Shown one piece after another: positions 10,142-20,465 of a stretch of DNA of 64,000 nt; position 1 is the first letter of the stretch, and each line of letters starts with the position of its first letter. Below the pieces are notes generated by a model. The model ran no database searches. It had not been told where the DNA came from and was given only the letters and a program-made list of their open reading frames with translations. The stretch is from NCBI RefSeq assembly GCF_002954445.1, contig NZ_MQWA01000001.1, positions 1,771,781-1,835,780 on the forward strand, in the 5' to 3' direction. Source of the DNA: Rubritalea profundi (GTDB lineage Bacteria; Verrucomicrobiota; Verrucomicrobiia; Verrucomicrobiales; Akkermansiaceae). The position numbers and the translations under genes are program-made.

Positions 10142-11107
10142 TTAGCGAAGACCTACGGCCTTGCGGACGCGGTCGAGAACCTTGGTGGATTCTGCGCGGG
10201 CACGCTCGGCACCTTTTGCGATCACGCCATTGACGTAGTCGAGGTTGTTTTCCAGCTCCTCACGCTTTTCGCGGATTGCTGAGAAATGCTCCCAGTAGGC
10301 ATCGAAGAGAGTTTGTTTAAAGTGGCCGTAGCCAAACCCGCCAGCTTCGTGCTCGGCAATCATCTGGTTGAGCGCAGCTTCATCGGCGAAAAGTTTGTAG
10401 AGAGCTATGATGTTAGACCCTTCTGTTGCTTTAGGGTCTTCCACAGCAGTGGAGTCGGTGACGATGCGCATGATGGTCTTGCGAATCGCTTTTTTACCAC
10501 CAGAGAGTGGGATGGTGTTGCCGTAGCTTTTACTCATTTTCTGGCCATCGATACCAGGAACGACAGCGGTGTTTTCCCGGATTTGAACCTCGGGGACAGT
10601 GAGGGTGCCTTCGCCAAACTTGTCGTTGATTTTCTGCGCTAGGTCGCGGGTGACCTCCACGTGTTGCTTCTGGTCCTTGCCTACTGGGACGATGTTTGCA
10701 TCGTACAGCAAGATGTCCGCTGCCATCAATGCGGGGTAGGCGAAGAGTGCGTGGTTGGCTGAAATGCCTTTAGCTACTTTGTCTTTGTAAGAGGTGCAGC
10801 GCTCCAGCAAGCCCATCGGGCAGACGGTAGAGAGAATCCAAGCGAGCTCGTTGACCTCAGGGATGTCGCTCTGGCGGAAGATCGTGGCCTTTTCTGGATC
10901 GAGCCCACATGCGAGGAAATCAATGGCTAGGTCTTGGACGTTTGCTCGGAGAGTCACGGCATCAGTCATCGAGGTCATCGCGTGGTAGTCCGCGAGAAAG
11001 TAGAAGGCGTCGCCCTGGTCCTGTAGCTCGACGGCTGGCTGCACCGCGCCGAAGTAGTTGCCGATGTGGAGTTTGCCGCTCGGCTGGAGTCCTGTGAGAA
11101 TTCTCAT
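10142..11107 (-). CDS. trpS: Tryptophan--tRNA ligase
   Basis: LTGLQPSGKLHIGNYFGAV; GQKMSKSYGN (KMSKS). Confidence 0.97.
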   Translation of the reverse strand: MRILTGLQPSGKLHIGNYFGAVQPAVELQDQGDAFYFLADYHAMTSMTDAVTLRANVQDLAIDFLACGLDPEKATIFRQSDIPEVNELAWILSTVCPMGLLERCTSYKDKVAKGISANHALFAYPALMAADILLYDANIVPVGKDQKQHVEVTRDLAQKINDKFGEGTLTVPEVQIRENTAVVPGIDGQKMSKSYGNTIPLSGGKKAIRKTIMRIVTDSTAVEDPKATEGSNIIALYKLFADEAALNQMIAEHEAGGFGYGHFKQTLFDAYWEHFSAIREKREELENNLDYVNGVIAKGAERARAESTKVLDRVRKAVGLR

Positions 11108-11152
11108 GGTGGGAAAGTGATAGAAAAAAGTGTGACGTGAGTTAGGAACCGA

Positions 11153-11365
11153 CTATTGAGTTACGGTGGTTTGTGGCACCTGTGCTGGTTGTTGCTGTGG
11201 CTTGGAATTCTGGGTACGTGGCTCGCCCTTCCAGGTCTTGCCATAGGCTGTATTCTCTACGCCACTGCCGAGGCTCTTGAAGTCGCGGCCAACACCGACG
11301 AAAGTGTTACAGGAATTGAGTGTGAGAGCTGCTGCAGATGCGAGTAGTAGAGCGCTGAATTTCAT
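11153..11365 (-). CDS. Small entericidin-like lipoprotein
   Basis: MKFSALLLASAAALTLNSCNTFVGVGRDFKSLGSGVENTAYG; lipobox Cys; internal Met preferred over the track start. Confidence 0.65.
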   Translation of the reverse strand: MKFSALLLASAAALTLNSCNTFVGVGRDFKSLGSGVENTAYGKTWKGEPRTQNSKPQQQPAQVPQTTVTQ

Positions 11366-11522
11366 GGGCGCAGTGTCGTGCTGCCCTACCAACTTTTCAA
11401 GCGCCAAGTTTGATCAATGCTATGCCTATATTGAACCGCTAAATACGCGGGAATTTCGACAAATAAGTACGAGGAAGCTGTTCTACCACTCCTTTGGCTA
11501 CGAATCTGGGAACCATGGATGA

Positions 11523-12125
11523 TTAGGCTGCAGACGAGATGAGGAAATGATCCCAGTCGGCGATGGCGAGGAGGTTTTTGAGGGTGAGTGTGATCGGGAC
11601 AGGTTTGGGCGCGGCGGGACGTTTGATCAGCTTGAGGCCCGCTTCGGCGGGTGTTCGCGCACCTTTGTTAGAGTTGAGGAGACGTTCTGCTAGGACGCAG
11701 TTTTCCCAAGTGGTTGCTCCACCTCTGGACTGAGGGATGATGTGATCGATACTAGCTTCGTTGGCTTTGAGCATACGTCCTGAGTACTGGCATTGGCCGC
11801 GGTCGCGCACCCAAACATTCTTGAGTGAAAATTTAGGAATAAAAATGGGAACTTTGGCAAAATCCTTGAGAACGATCACTGTGGGAACACGAATGGCACC
11901 GTGGGCGGTGCCAATGGTTCTGTCCTGCGCTCTCACGGGAAGCTTCATCCAGTCGCTCAAACGGGTGGGGTTCATTGTATCACCGCCCTCGATGTCGAGA
12001 CCATCGGCATTGTCGGTGGACATGTGTGAGAAAGCGTCCGCTGGCGAGACAATGGAGATTGCTTGCCATTGGCGATTGAGTACCAAGACGCATTTTTCGT
12101 GCACAGGATTCATTTTCATAGACAT
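11523..12125 (-). CDS. HNH endonuclease family protein
   Basis: VWVRDRGQCQYSGR...ASIDHIIPQSRGGATTWENCVLAERLLNSNKGARTP. Confidence 0.85.
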   Translation of the reverse strand: MSMKMNPVHEKCVLVLNRQWQAISIVSPADAFSHMSTDNADGLDIEGGDTMNPTRLSDWMKLPVRAQDRTIGTAHGAIRVPTVIVLKDFAKVPIFIPKFSLKNVWVRDRGQCQYSGRMLKANEASIDHIIPQSRGGATTWENCVLAERLLNSNKGARTPAEAGLKLIKRPAAPKPVPITLTLKNLLAIADWDHFLISSAA

Positions 12126-12335
12126 ATAAGAATTACACTTATCTAAAATAATACACCAATTACTCCTGTGGAATCAATGGGTAAATGTCAGAAATGTGTG
12201 AATATTTTGTAACGAAGTGATTTATGTAGAGTGAGATGTGTGATTTGATTATTTATTTGAGCGATGGATGTTGGGGATTGATGAAATGAGACTTGTTGTA
12301 GCTGTGGGTATAGTTGAAGGTGGCGATGTTGGCCG

Positions 12336-13544
12336 ATGAGTGAGAATTTAGAAGATCTGGAACAGTGGGGTGAGGACGTCATTTTTGGACGCGTGAAGGG
12401 ATTTCGTGCGGCATTGATGCGCTGCGTCCTGCGTGGATTTTCTTGGCTCTATCGCGCCGCCGTGCTGCAACGCTTGAGGCTTTTCCGCAAGGGCTGGAAG
12501 GATCAAGCGTATCTGGGAACCATGGTGATTAGTATTGGTAATATCACGGTGGGTGGTACGGGTAAGACTCCAGTGGTCGAGCTGTTCTCTAAAACCTTAC
12601 GTGACCGTGGACGCAAAGTGGCGATCCTCTCGCGTGGTTATAAATCTAAAAAGTTAGATGAACCACAGGAATGGCGTCGGAAGTCTACTGGTGAACTAGT
12701 AGAGGAAGATGAGATGCCTAAGCTGGTGAGTGCTGGAAATGGCCTCCTTCTCGATGTCCATCACGCTGGTGACGAGCCCTACATGCTGGCTAAAAATCTG
12801 GATGGAGTGGCGGTGGTTGTGGACAAGAACCGAGTCAAAGGTGGGAAGTTTGCGATTGAAGAATTAGGCTCAGATTTACTTTTGTTAGATGATGGAATGC
12901 AATTTTTAAAAATTGCCCATTCATTAGATATTGTGTTGGTTGATTTCAATTCCCCCTTTGGGACGGGCTCGATTTTACCGCGCGGGACATTGCGTGAGCC
13001 GCCGAAGAATCTGTGCCGGGCGGATTACATTTTCATCACAAAGTGCTACAAAGCGGGGAATACAGAGCTGATAGAAAAAATAAGAAAGCACAATGCTGTG
13101 GCTGAGATCATCGAGTGTACTCACGGCCCTCAGCACATTGAGAATGTTTTCACTGGCGAGATTTTACCGCTAGAGTTTTTGGAGGGAAAGTTTGTGGCCG
13201 CGATCAGTGGTATTGCAGTACCGGAGAGTTTTGAAGAAAAGCTCACTGACTATGGTTCAAACGTGCTATTCCACCGGACTTTCGCCGATCATCATTCCTT
13301 TTCCCAAAAAGATGTGGACGGATTCATGCGCCGCTGTGTGCGCCGAGATGCCGATATCATAGTGACCACTGAAAAAGACGCGGTGCGCTTCCCCAAACCT
13401 GCTGAGATGGATGTGGAGGTGTATTTCCTGCGGATCGAAGTGGATATACTCAGCGGACAAGATGTCTGGGAGCGGCTCGTCGACCGCGTTTGCATGGAGA
13501 AGAAGTCGGTAGACCCGCTTCTGCTTTATGAGGAGGCTATCTAG
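12336..13544 (+). CDS. lpxK: Tetraacyldisaccharide 4'-kinase
   Basis: [55 protein letters not shown]. Confidence 0.93.
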   Translation: MSENLEDLEQWGEDVIFGRVKGFRAALMRCVLRGFSWLYRAAVLQRLRLFRKGWKDQAYLGTMVISIGNITVGGTGKTPVVELFSKTLRDRGRKVAILSRGYKSKKLDEPQEWRRKSTGELVEEDEMPKLVSAGNGLLLDVHHAGDEPYMLAKNLDGVAVVVDKNRVKGGKFAIEELGSDLLLLDDGMQFLKIAHSLDIVLVDFNSPFGTGSILPRGTLREPPKNLCRADYIFITKCYKAGNTELIEKIRKHNAVAEIIECTHGPQHIENVFTGEILPLEFLEGKFVAAISGIAVPESFEEKLTDYGSNVLFHRTFADHHSFSQKDVDGFMRRCVRRDADIIVTTEKDAVRFPKPAEMDVEVYFLRIEVDILSGQDVWERLVDRVCMEKKSVDPLLLYEEAI

Positions 13545-13623
13545 CAGTACAGAGCCATCATGTCACCATTTGGCGTATACGGTAGTTTTGCGACCGAGAC
13601 GGTCACGCTACGTGGGCTTTGAG

Positions 13624-15177
13624 CTAGACGTTATATAGAGTGTCTACGACGTCGCGACCGAGGATTTGCTCATAACGTTCTATGTAAGCTGCAGCAGTGG
13701 CCTGGTGGTTAAAGAGTTCTGCGCTCTCTTTCATGATCCGGCGGATGGTCTTATTTTTCCTGGCTGGCTCCCATTGGTAAAACTGGATGGCTTCATCGAT
13801 AGCCCAGCGCAGTCCGTTGGCGCTGTAATGTTCGAAGCGGAAGCCATTTCCTAGTTTCCCGTCGTAGTGGAGGTGGTGGATGGTGTCGTGGATTCCGCCT
13901 GTATCATGGACAATGGGGATACAGCCGTATTTGGGGGCAACCATTTGCGGAAGTCCACATGGCTCAAAGAGCGATGGCATGAGCATAAAGTCAGAGCCAG
14001 CGTAGGCTAGGCGAGACAGTGATTCATCGAAGTCACACATGACGACCTTTCCGCCTAGGTTGTGGAGGGCGATGATATCATGAAAATGTTGGGAAAATGA
14101 TCCACTGGCGACAATGACAATTTGTAGACCAATATGGGAATAGTCTGAGACCGTTTGATACATGATGTCCGCAAGGAGTTGGCAGCCTTTTTGCATGGGG
14201 TCGAGTCGGGATGGCCAGAAGAGAATAGGTGCATCAGGGTCGATATTTAGCCCAGTTTTTTCTTGGAGTTGCGCTTTATTGAGCGCCTTTCCCTTGACAA
14301 AATTTTTCGAGTTATAGTGGTGGTCGAGCTCGGAATCTGAGTTTGGATTTAGTGCCTCGTCTGGCGCGTTGAGAATCCCGCTGGCGCGACCTGCATAGAG
14401 TTTGTTCGCCAGCTCCTTACGAATGGCATCTGGGACGAAATCGTGGCGACCTTCTACGACTTCATAGAGGAAGGTAGGACTGACTGAGTTGACGTGATCT
14501 GAGGCGAAAATTCCAGTGGCGAGTAGGTCGACAGGCTTGCTCTCTCGCGCTTCATCGTAGCTTTCAGGGTTGTCAGTGAAGTAGAGATTGTGCCAGAAAT
14601 CTGCAGCATCTATCCCTTTATCTTCAATATGCGCCATGGTGAGACGCTCGGAGTGGATGTTATGGCAGGTGAAGAGGCACGGGATTCCTAGACGCTTGGC
14701 CGCTGCTGGGATGAGGCCTGTCATCCAATCGTTACAGTGAATGAGGTCTGGCTGTACGCGCGGGATGATATTGTTGATGACTTCGCGCTGGAAGGCGAGC
14801 GCTGTGTTCTGATTCTCCATGGCGTCGTACACGGTACTACGGCGGTAGAAAATGCGGTCTTCTGCTAGATGAATGCGCTTTTCTGGAATCACTTTTGAAA
14901 CGCAACGCTCCACTTCGCCGTCAAAGATTTCCTTCATGTCCATGTGAAACATCTTACGGTAGTTAGGGATGGCAACGTGGACGTCTGCCCCTTGATCGTA
15001 GAGTGCTTTCACTAGCGACGCTGAAACGTCAGCCATGCCACCAGCTTTGGCGTGCATACGCTGGGCTAAATTTCCCATGCCGTCCGGTAGGTAAGTAATT
15101 TCCGGTGTAACAACAAGAATGCGGGTTTTACTTTTGTTAGATTCCGGGGGCTTGTTGTTAGGGTGTGGCTTACTCAT
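13624..15177 (-). CDS. glgA: Glycogen/starch synthase (GT5 family)
   Basis: KAGGMADVSASLVKAL; HCNDWMTGLIP; MPSLFEPCGLPQM...GGIHDTI. Confidence 0.88.
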   Translation of the reverse strand: MSKPHPNNKPPESNKSKTRILVVTPEITYLPDGMGNLAQRMHAKAGGMADVSASLVKALYDQGADVHVAIPNYRKMFHMDMKEIFDGEVERCVSKVIPEKRIHLAEDRIFYRRSTVYDAMENQNTALAFQREVINNIIPRVQPDLIHCNDWMTGLIPAAAKRLGIPCLFTCHNIHSERLTMAHIEDKGIDAADFWHNLYFTDNPESYDEARESKPVDLLATGIFASDHVNSVSPTFLYEVVEGRHDFVPDAIRKELANKLYAGRASGILNAPDEALNPNSDSELDHHYNSKNFVKGKALNKAQLQEKTGLNIDPDAPILFWPSRLDPMQKGCQLLADIMYQTVSDYSHIGLQIVIVASGSFSQHFHDIIALHNLGGKVVMCDFDESLSRLAYAGSDFMLMPSLFEPCGLPQMVAPKYGCIPIVHDTGGIHDTIHHLHYDGKLGNGFRFEHYSANGLRWAIDEAIQFYQWEPARKNKTIRRIMKESAELFNHQATAAAYIERYEQILGRDVVDTLYNV

Positions 15178-15467
15178 GGTCTGCTGTGATACGTAACAAA
15201 TACGTGCGGAGGATTCAAATAAAGAGTCGTTTGAAAGTCAGATTTTTTTTCAGCGGAGTGATAGATATACGGGTAGAAAATTTTCACGAGAATAAAAGGA
15301 AGAACCACTGGCAGTCTCTGTCACGTTTATCCATGTGAAATAAGTAAAAGGAATCTCAATGGCGGCATGGTTTATGAGGGGAATGGGGAATCCTTATTTT
15401 TGTCATCTTCCTAGGTGACAAATGGGATAAAGCAGCTTTAGTGGAATATATCAAAAAACGAGATTTT

Positions 15468-17552
15468 ATGCAGCACCCATTTCTATCTGACGACTACCAT
15501 ATTCGCTGGTCAACTTTGACCCCAGAGCACATCGAGGCCGACATCAAACAAGCACTTGAGCTCGCTGAGCAAAGGCTAGACGCTATCCGCAATCTTCCTG
15601 CGGGAAAAGTGAGTTACGCTACTACTTTCGGCGCTTTGGAAAAAGCGGCCGAAGAGCTGGAGCGCGGTTGGGGGAGGTTGAGCCACCTAGATAGTGTCGA
15701 TGATAACCCTGAGCAACGGGTTGCGATGAATGCGATGCTTTCTCAGGTTTCGGCGTTCTATTCACAGATTGCTTTAGATGCTAAGATCTGGGCATCGCTG
15801 AAGGCATTTTCTGAGAGTGCCGCCGCGGAAGCTCTGAGTTCCGTGAAGCAGCGCTTCATCGAGGAGACGTGTGCAGACTTTATCCAATCTGGAGCAGACC
15901 TCGACCAGAGTCAGAAGACTGAAGTTGCAGAGATTGATGCTGAGCTTTCACAAAAGACAAAGAAATTCTCCGAGAATGTATTGGATTCTACTAACGCGTG
16001 GGAGATCGTGATTCATGATGAAGCGCGCCTCGCTGGGTTACCTGAGATGGCAAAGGAATCGGCTCGCTTAGATGCGCTGGAAAATAGCCATGGTTCTGAA
16101 GACGAGCCGAAGTGGCGCTTCACATTACAGCACCCATCAATGGGACCTGTGATGCAACACGGTGAGGATGATTCCTTGCGCAAAGAAATTTGGCAGGCGA
16201 ACTGCACAGTTGGCCGTGATGGCGAGTACGATAACACCGACTTGATTTGGGAAATTCTTGAGCTTCGCCAGCGAAAAGCTGAAATCTTGGGACATAAATC
16301 CTTCCCAGATCTCATCCTCCAGCGCCGTATGGCCAAGACTGGCAAGGCTGCGCTCGACTTCACTGAAGACCTCCACGGTAAAATCCAACAAAAATTTCTT
16401 AAGGAAACTCAGGAGCTTCAAGACTTTAAAGCGGGGAAAACGGGTGGAGCTTCAGCACCACTGGAACCATGGGAGACTGGCTACCTGGCTGAAAAACGCC
16501 GTAAAGAGCAATACGCATTCGACGACGAAGCACTGCGTCCCTATTTCCCGGTGGATAGCGTGATGGAAGGAATGTTCACCATCACCTCTAAACTTTTCGG
16601 TATCGAGATCGCTGAGAGAGAAGCAGTCTTTGGTAAAGATGAAGAGGGCAAGATTCAGGTCTGGCATGAAGAATGTAAATTTTACGATATTAAGGACACT
16701 GCGACTGGTGAGTTGCTCGGCTCGTTCTACGCCGACTGGCATCCCCGCCCGACTAAGCGTGGTGGCGCGTGGATGAACTCGCTCAAAACTGGTGGACCCG
16801 CTGCTGATGGTGGAGCACGTGAGCCTCATCTAGGATTGATGATCGGAAATATGACCAAGCCTGTGGGCGATAAGCCTGCTTTGGTAGATCACCGAGAAGT
16901 TGAGACCATCTTCCACGAATTTGGTCACTTGCTGCATCATTTGTTAGGTGATGTGGAGGTGAAGTCGCTTTCAGGCACGAATGTCCCTTGGGACTTCGTA
17001 GAGCTTCCTTCGCAGATCATGGAAAATTACTGTTGGGATCGCGAGTCGCTCGATATGTTTGCGAGGCACTATGAGACCGGTGAGACGATTCCTGAGGAAC
17101 TATTCCAGAAGATGTTGGCAGCTAGAAACTACATGAATGCTTCAGTTTTCATGCGCCAGCTTGCACTAGGAAAGCTCGATCTAGAGTTACATCAAAATTT
17201 TGGCCAGTATAAAGGCGGAGACCTCGATGCAGTGGATGCTCAGATATTGGCTGACTACAGAGCGCCAATGGCGACAGAATCGCCAACTATGGCTCGCCGA
17301 TTCTCGCATTTGTTCTCAGGTCCAGTAGCATACGCTTCGGGCTATTATTCCTATAAATGGGCAGAGGTGTTAGATGCCGATGCATTCACTCGCTTCCAAG
17401 AAGAAGGCATCCTGAATACTGAGACAGGGATGAGCTTCCGCACGGAAGTTCTGGCACGTGGCAACTCGCGTCCGGTGGATGAATCCTATCGCGCCTTCAT
17501 GGGCCGCGACCCAGAGCTCACACCATTGCTTGAACGTGCGGGATTAGCATAA
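15468..17552 (+). CDS. M3-family metallopeptidase (oligopeptidase A-like)
   Basis: VETIFHEFGHLLHHLLGD (HEXXH); QIMENYCWD; SGYYSYKWAEVLDADAF. The track start is 15441; MQHPFLSDDY at 15468 is a plausible start. Confidence 0.93.
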   Translation: MQHPFLSDDYHIRWSTLTPEHIEADIKQALELAEQRLDAIRNLPAGKVSYATTFGALEKAAEELERGWGRLSHLDSVDDNPEQRVAMNAMLSQVSAFYSQIALDAKIWASLKAFSESAAAEALSSVKQRFIEETCADFIQSGADLDQSQKTEVAEIDAELSQKTKKFSENVLDSTNAWEIVIHDEARLAGLPEMAKESARLDALENSHGSEDEPKWRFTLQHPSMGPVMQHGEDDSLRKEIWQANCTVGRDGEYDNTDLIWEILELRQRKAEILGHKSFPDLILQRRMAKTGKAALDFTEDLHGKIQQKFLKETQELQDFKAGKTGGASAPLEPWETGYLAEKRRKEQYAFDDEALRPYFPVDSVMEGMFTITSKLFGIEIAEREAVFGKDEEGKIQVWHEECKFYDIKDTATGELLGSFYADWHPRPTKRGGAWMNSLKTGGPAADGGAREPHLGLMIGNMTKPVGDKPALVDHREVETIFHEFGHLLHHLLGDVEVKSLSGTNVPWDFVELPSQIMENYCWDRESLDMFARHYETGETIPEELFQKMLAARNYMNASVFMRQLALGKLDLELHQNFGQYKGGDLDAVDAQILADYRAPMATESPTMARRFSHLFSGPVAYASGYYSYKWAEVLDADAFTRFQEEGILNTETGMSFRTEVLARGNSRPVDESYRAFMGRDPELTPLLERAGLA

Positions 17553-17557
17553 AATTT

Positions 17558-17583
17558 GAATGCCGAGCTAAAGCTCGGCATTC
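17558..17583 (+). terminator. Intrinsic terminator after the M3 peptidase gene
   Basis: Perfect arms GAATGCCGAGCT / AGCTCGGCATTC followed by TTTCTT. Confidence 0.75.
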
Positions 17584-17597
17584 TTTCTTGCTCTAGA

Positions 17598-18062
17598 TTA
17601 TTTTCCTTCAGCGCGCTTTTTCACCTTTTTCATCATGCCGTTGTAGGCGAGCTTTCCGCTGGCGACTAGACGGTGATTGGCCTTCATGAGTGAGGAGCCA
17701 TGTTCGCGCATATAAACATCGCAAAGCACCGCGTAGTTGCCATTGCCGAGGACGACGAGTTCGACTTCAGGCTCGACGGCGACACCTTCGGTGAACCATG
17801 TGCCGTAGACAATTTCAGTGGAGCGTCCTCCCCATTTCTGGAATTGGTAGGTGTTGCCGCTTTGTGAAACGAGCGAGAAACCATCTTCGCGGAAAACAGA
17901 ACGAATGGCTGAGTCAACGCTGCTGCGTGATGAGTTGTGAATCTCAGTGGAGGCAAAGGCATTTGAGCTTGAGCCTATTCCTACTGTGCCGCGACAGCTT
18001 GTGCTGAGAGTGAGTGTGGCTGCGCCAAGTGCGCAAACGCTGAGAAGTGGTAGTAATTTCAT
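17598..18062 (-). CDS. Putative lipoprotein, unknown function
   Basis: MKLLPLLSVCALGAATLTLSTSCRG lipobox; internal Met at 18062 preferred. Confidence 0.6.
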   Translation of the reverse strand: MKLLPLLSVCALGAATLTLSTSCRGTVGIGSSSNAFASTEIHNSSRSSVDSAIRSVFREDGFSLVSQSGNTYQFQKWGGRSTEIVYGTWFTEGVAVEPEVELVVLGNGNYAVLCDVYMREHGSSLMKANHRLVASGKLAYNGMMKKVKKRAEGK

Positions 18063-18063
18063 C

Positions 18064-18579
18064 TTAGAGTGAGTCGATAGCAGATTGTAGTTCACAAGCC
18101 AAAGCTTCATTAGTGATTTCTCCGTTAGAGAAGTTATCATAGAATGAGGGGACCGAAAGACTGGCTTTGAGCTCCGCCCCCATGCGAGGGAATGTGGCTT
18201 TGGCAGCTTCCATCACTGTGGCTCCTCCACGTGGACCTGGGGAGGTGGAAAGTAGTAACATCGGCTTGTCGGACCAGAGCTTTTGCTCAAGTCGCGAGGT
18301 CCAGTCGTAGAGGTTTTTAAAAGCAGCACTGTACGAGCCATTGTGCTCGGCGAGTGAAACGACGATCGCATCGTGCGCGCGTATCGTATCGAGAAAGCGT
18401 TGAGCACCCGCTGGAATCCCGTTGGCTTCTTCTTCATCAGAAGAATAGATCGGTAAGCTCAAGTTTCGTAAATCGAGGTCGGTGATCTCGGCTCCAGTTA
18501 CTTTACCCGCTGCGTATTTAGCGAGTTGGCGGTTGATCGACGATGAGCTGGTAGAGGCTCCAAAGGAAAGTATCTTCAT
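18064..18579 (-). CDS. NAD(P)H-dependent FMN reductase-like flavoprotein
   Basis: GASTSSSSINRQLAKYAA...AEHNGSYSAAFKNLYDW...STSPGPRGG. Confidence 0.85.
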   Translation of the reverse strand: MKILSFGASTSSSSINRQLAKYAAGKVTGAEITDLDLRNLSLPIYSSDEEEANGIPAGAQRFLDTIRAHDAIVVSLAEHNGSYSAAFKNLYDWTSRLEQKLWSDKPMLLLSTSPGPRGGATVMEAAKATFPRMGAELKASLSVPSFYDNFSNGEITNEALACELQSAIDSL

Positions 18580-18681
18580 AGAAAGTACACGTTAGAGTCC
18601 ACCACTGTGGCTGGGGAAGGTTAAAATCTGAGGGATTTTATAATGGTAGAGTTCTAACGGGAAATGTAGAGTAACTGACAT

Positions 18682-19434
18682 ATGAAATGGGTATTTGTTG
18701 ATTATGAAAATGTGAACTCATTGGATGCTCTAAAATTGAGCGATTACGAATGGGTGATTTTGTTTTGTGGACCGAAAGATAAGAAGGTCAATATCGATCT
18801 AGCGAGTATTGCTGTAGGTAAGGTGCCCAAAATAGAAATCGTCCGAATCGATAAGAGCGCTAAAGACAATCTCGATTTCCACCTAGCCTTGTATCTAGGG
18901 AGGTATCACGAGCTTGTGGACGAAAATGTAGAATTCGTGGTTTTTTCCAATGACACGGGGTTTGATGGAATCATAGGCCACATGAAAACACTCGGGCGAA
19001 AGTGTAAGAAGGTGAAGCAGGCTGCCCAACAGGCTAAGAAAGCGGCTAAAAAATCTGTGAAGAAGGCCGTCAAAGCGGCAACGAAAAAAACGACAACAAA
19101 GAAGGCATCTAAAAAAGCGGTGAAGAAAGCGACGTCAAAAGAGGTAGATAAAAAAGTAACGGAGAAAACCAATGAAGGAGGAGAGATCCAAATCAAAGGA
19201 AATGCCCAAAATTTGATGGAGGCTCGGATTTCTGCTTTGAAGGCTTTCAAGAAATCTCCAGAAAAAAATTGGCCAACGAAAGAAAGCTCACTTTTACATT
19301 GGTTGGAAAGTAGCTTAGCGATTGATGCTGAACTAGCCAGCTTGCTGATGGATAGCATGAAGCGATTGAAGTATTTTTCAGTGGCCGATAATAAAATAGT
19401 TTATTCTATGGACCTTAGCAAAGTGGAAGATTGA
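18682..19434 (+). CDS. NYN/PIN-like domain protein with histone-H1-like Lys/Ala-rich linker and C-terminal domain
   Basis: MKWVFVDYENVNSLDAL...SAKDNLDFHLALYLGRY...SNDTGFDGIIGHM, then KKAAKKSVKKAVKAATKKTTTKKASKKAVKKA. Confidence 0.75.
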   Translation: MKWVFVDYENVNSLDALKLSDYEWVILFCGPKDKKVNIDLASIAVGKVPKIEIVRIDKSAKDNLDFHLALYLGRYHELVDENVEFVVFSNDTGFDGIIGHMKTLGRKCKKVKQAAQQAKKAAKKSVKKAVKAATKKTTTKKASKKAVKKATSKEVDKKVTEKTNEGGEIQIKGNAQNLMEARISALKAFKKSPEKNWPTKESSLLHWLESSLAIDAELASLLMDSMKRLKYFSVADNKIVYSMDLSKVED

Positions 19435-19566
19435 AGCATTGAGCATATTTAAAAAATAAATTAAGTTAGATGAAAAAGATTGAAACTTAGTCACGTATGA
19501 CTATAAGTAGATTACCTCTCCCGAGAGGGTAGTTAAACAGGTTCAACGACCTACAAAAGTCATTCA

Positions 19567-20288
19567 ATGACCGCGATCGAATACATTGGCCCGATCCCCC
19601 AAAAAAAGAAACGCAAACCGGTACTAGGCGGTTGGGTTATTCTACTTATGTCTGGGCTATTTGTGTCTTACTTCGCTTGGCCGACCTTTGCGGACTACGT
19701 GAAGACCCAGCAAGATGTCGCAACAGTTGATAAGGCGAGCTTGGCGATTGATTATTTGATTGAGAGCGAGAATTTTGGTGAACGCTTGGCTGGAGCAGCA
19801 TTGAAGCGAACACAAACTCCGAGTGTTTACGATGGCTCGTATTATTCGATTGCCTACCCAATGGGCGATGTGCCCGAGGGCAAAGGAGTGGGGCTGATGT
19901 GCTAGTCCGCAGCTACCGAGCAGTAGGTATCGACCTGCAGCAGCAAGTGCACGAAGATATACGCGATAACTTCCGACTCTACCCGCAGCTCTGGGGGCAG
20001 AAACAACCAGATACAAACATTGATCACCGTAGGGTTCCTAACCTACAGCGCTTTCTAGTACGCAATGGGCTGGAGATTCCAGCATCTCGAGTGCCTTCAG
20101 ATTATAGCTTTGGTGACATTGTGGCTTGGCGTTTACCTGATGGTGAGACCCACATCGCGGTGGTTGTGCCCGGACCTGGATCTCGACGTGATGAGCGCTG
20201 GGTCGTGCATAAGCAAGGGGACGGCACCAAATGGGAAAATACATTATTAGACCACGATATAGTAGGCCATTATCGCTACGGCAAGTAA
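19567..20288 (+). pseudogene. DUF1287-like protein split by a 1-nt frameshift at the G4 run 19890-19893
   Basis: Frame 1 ...MGDVPEGKGV|GLMC*; next frame reads ADVLVRSYRAVGIDLQQQVHEDIRDNFRLYPQLWG..PDTNIDHRRVPNLQRFLVRNG...FGDIVAWRLPDGETHIAVV. Confidence 0.75.
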
Positions 20289-20465
20289 CTCAGGCTTAGC
20301 TTCTCACCCTAACAATTGATTGGGATGATTGGACTAAATTAATCAAGCTGTAGTAGAAGAGATTTCGATAGTTGGACTGCTTGCAATTATCGATAAACCG
20401 CTATAGGTATCCCCGCGGGCCGTGTAAGCGTCTCAGAATTCACCACAAACAATTTTTTTAGACAC

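Noticed and set aside
19018-19160. A-rich repeat tract
   Set aside because: Explained by Lys/Ala codons of the H1-like linker of the NYN/PIN-like protein.
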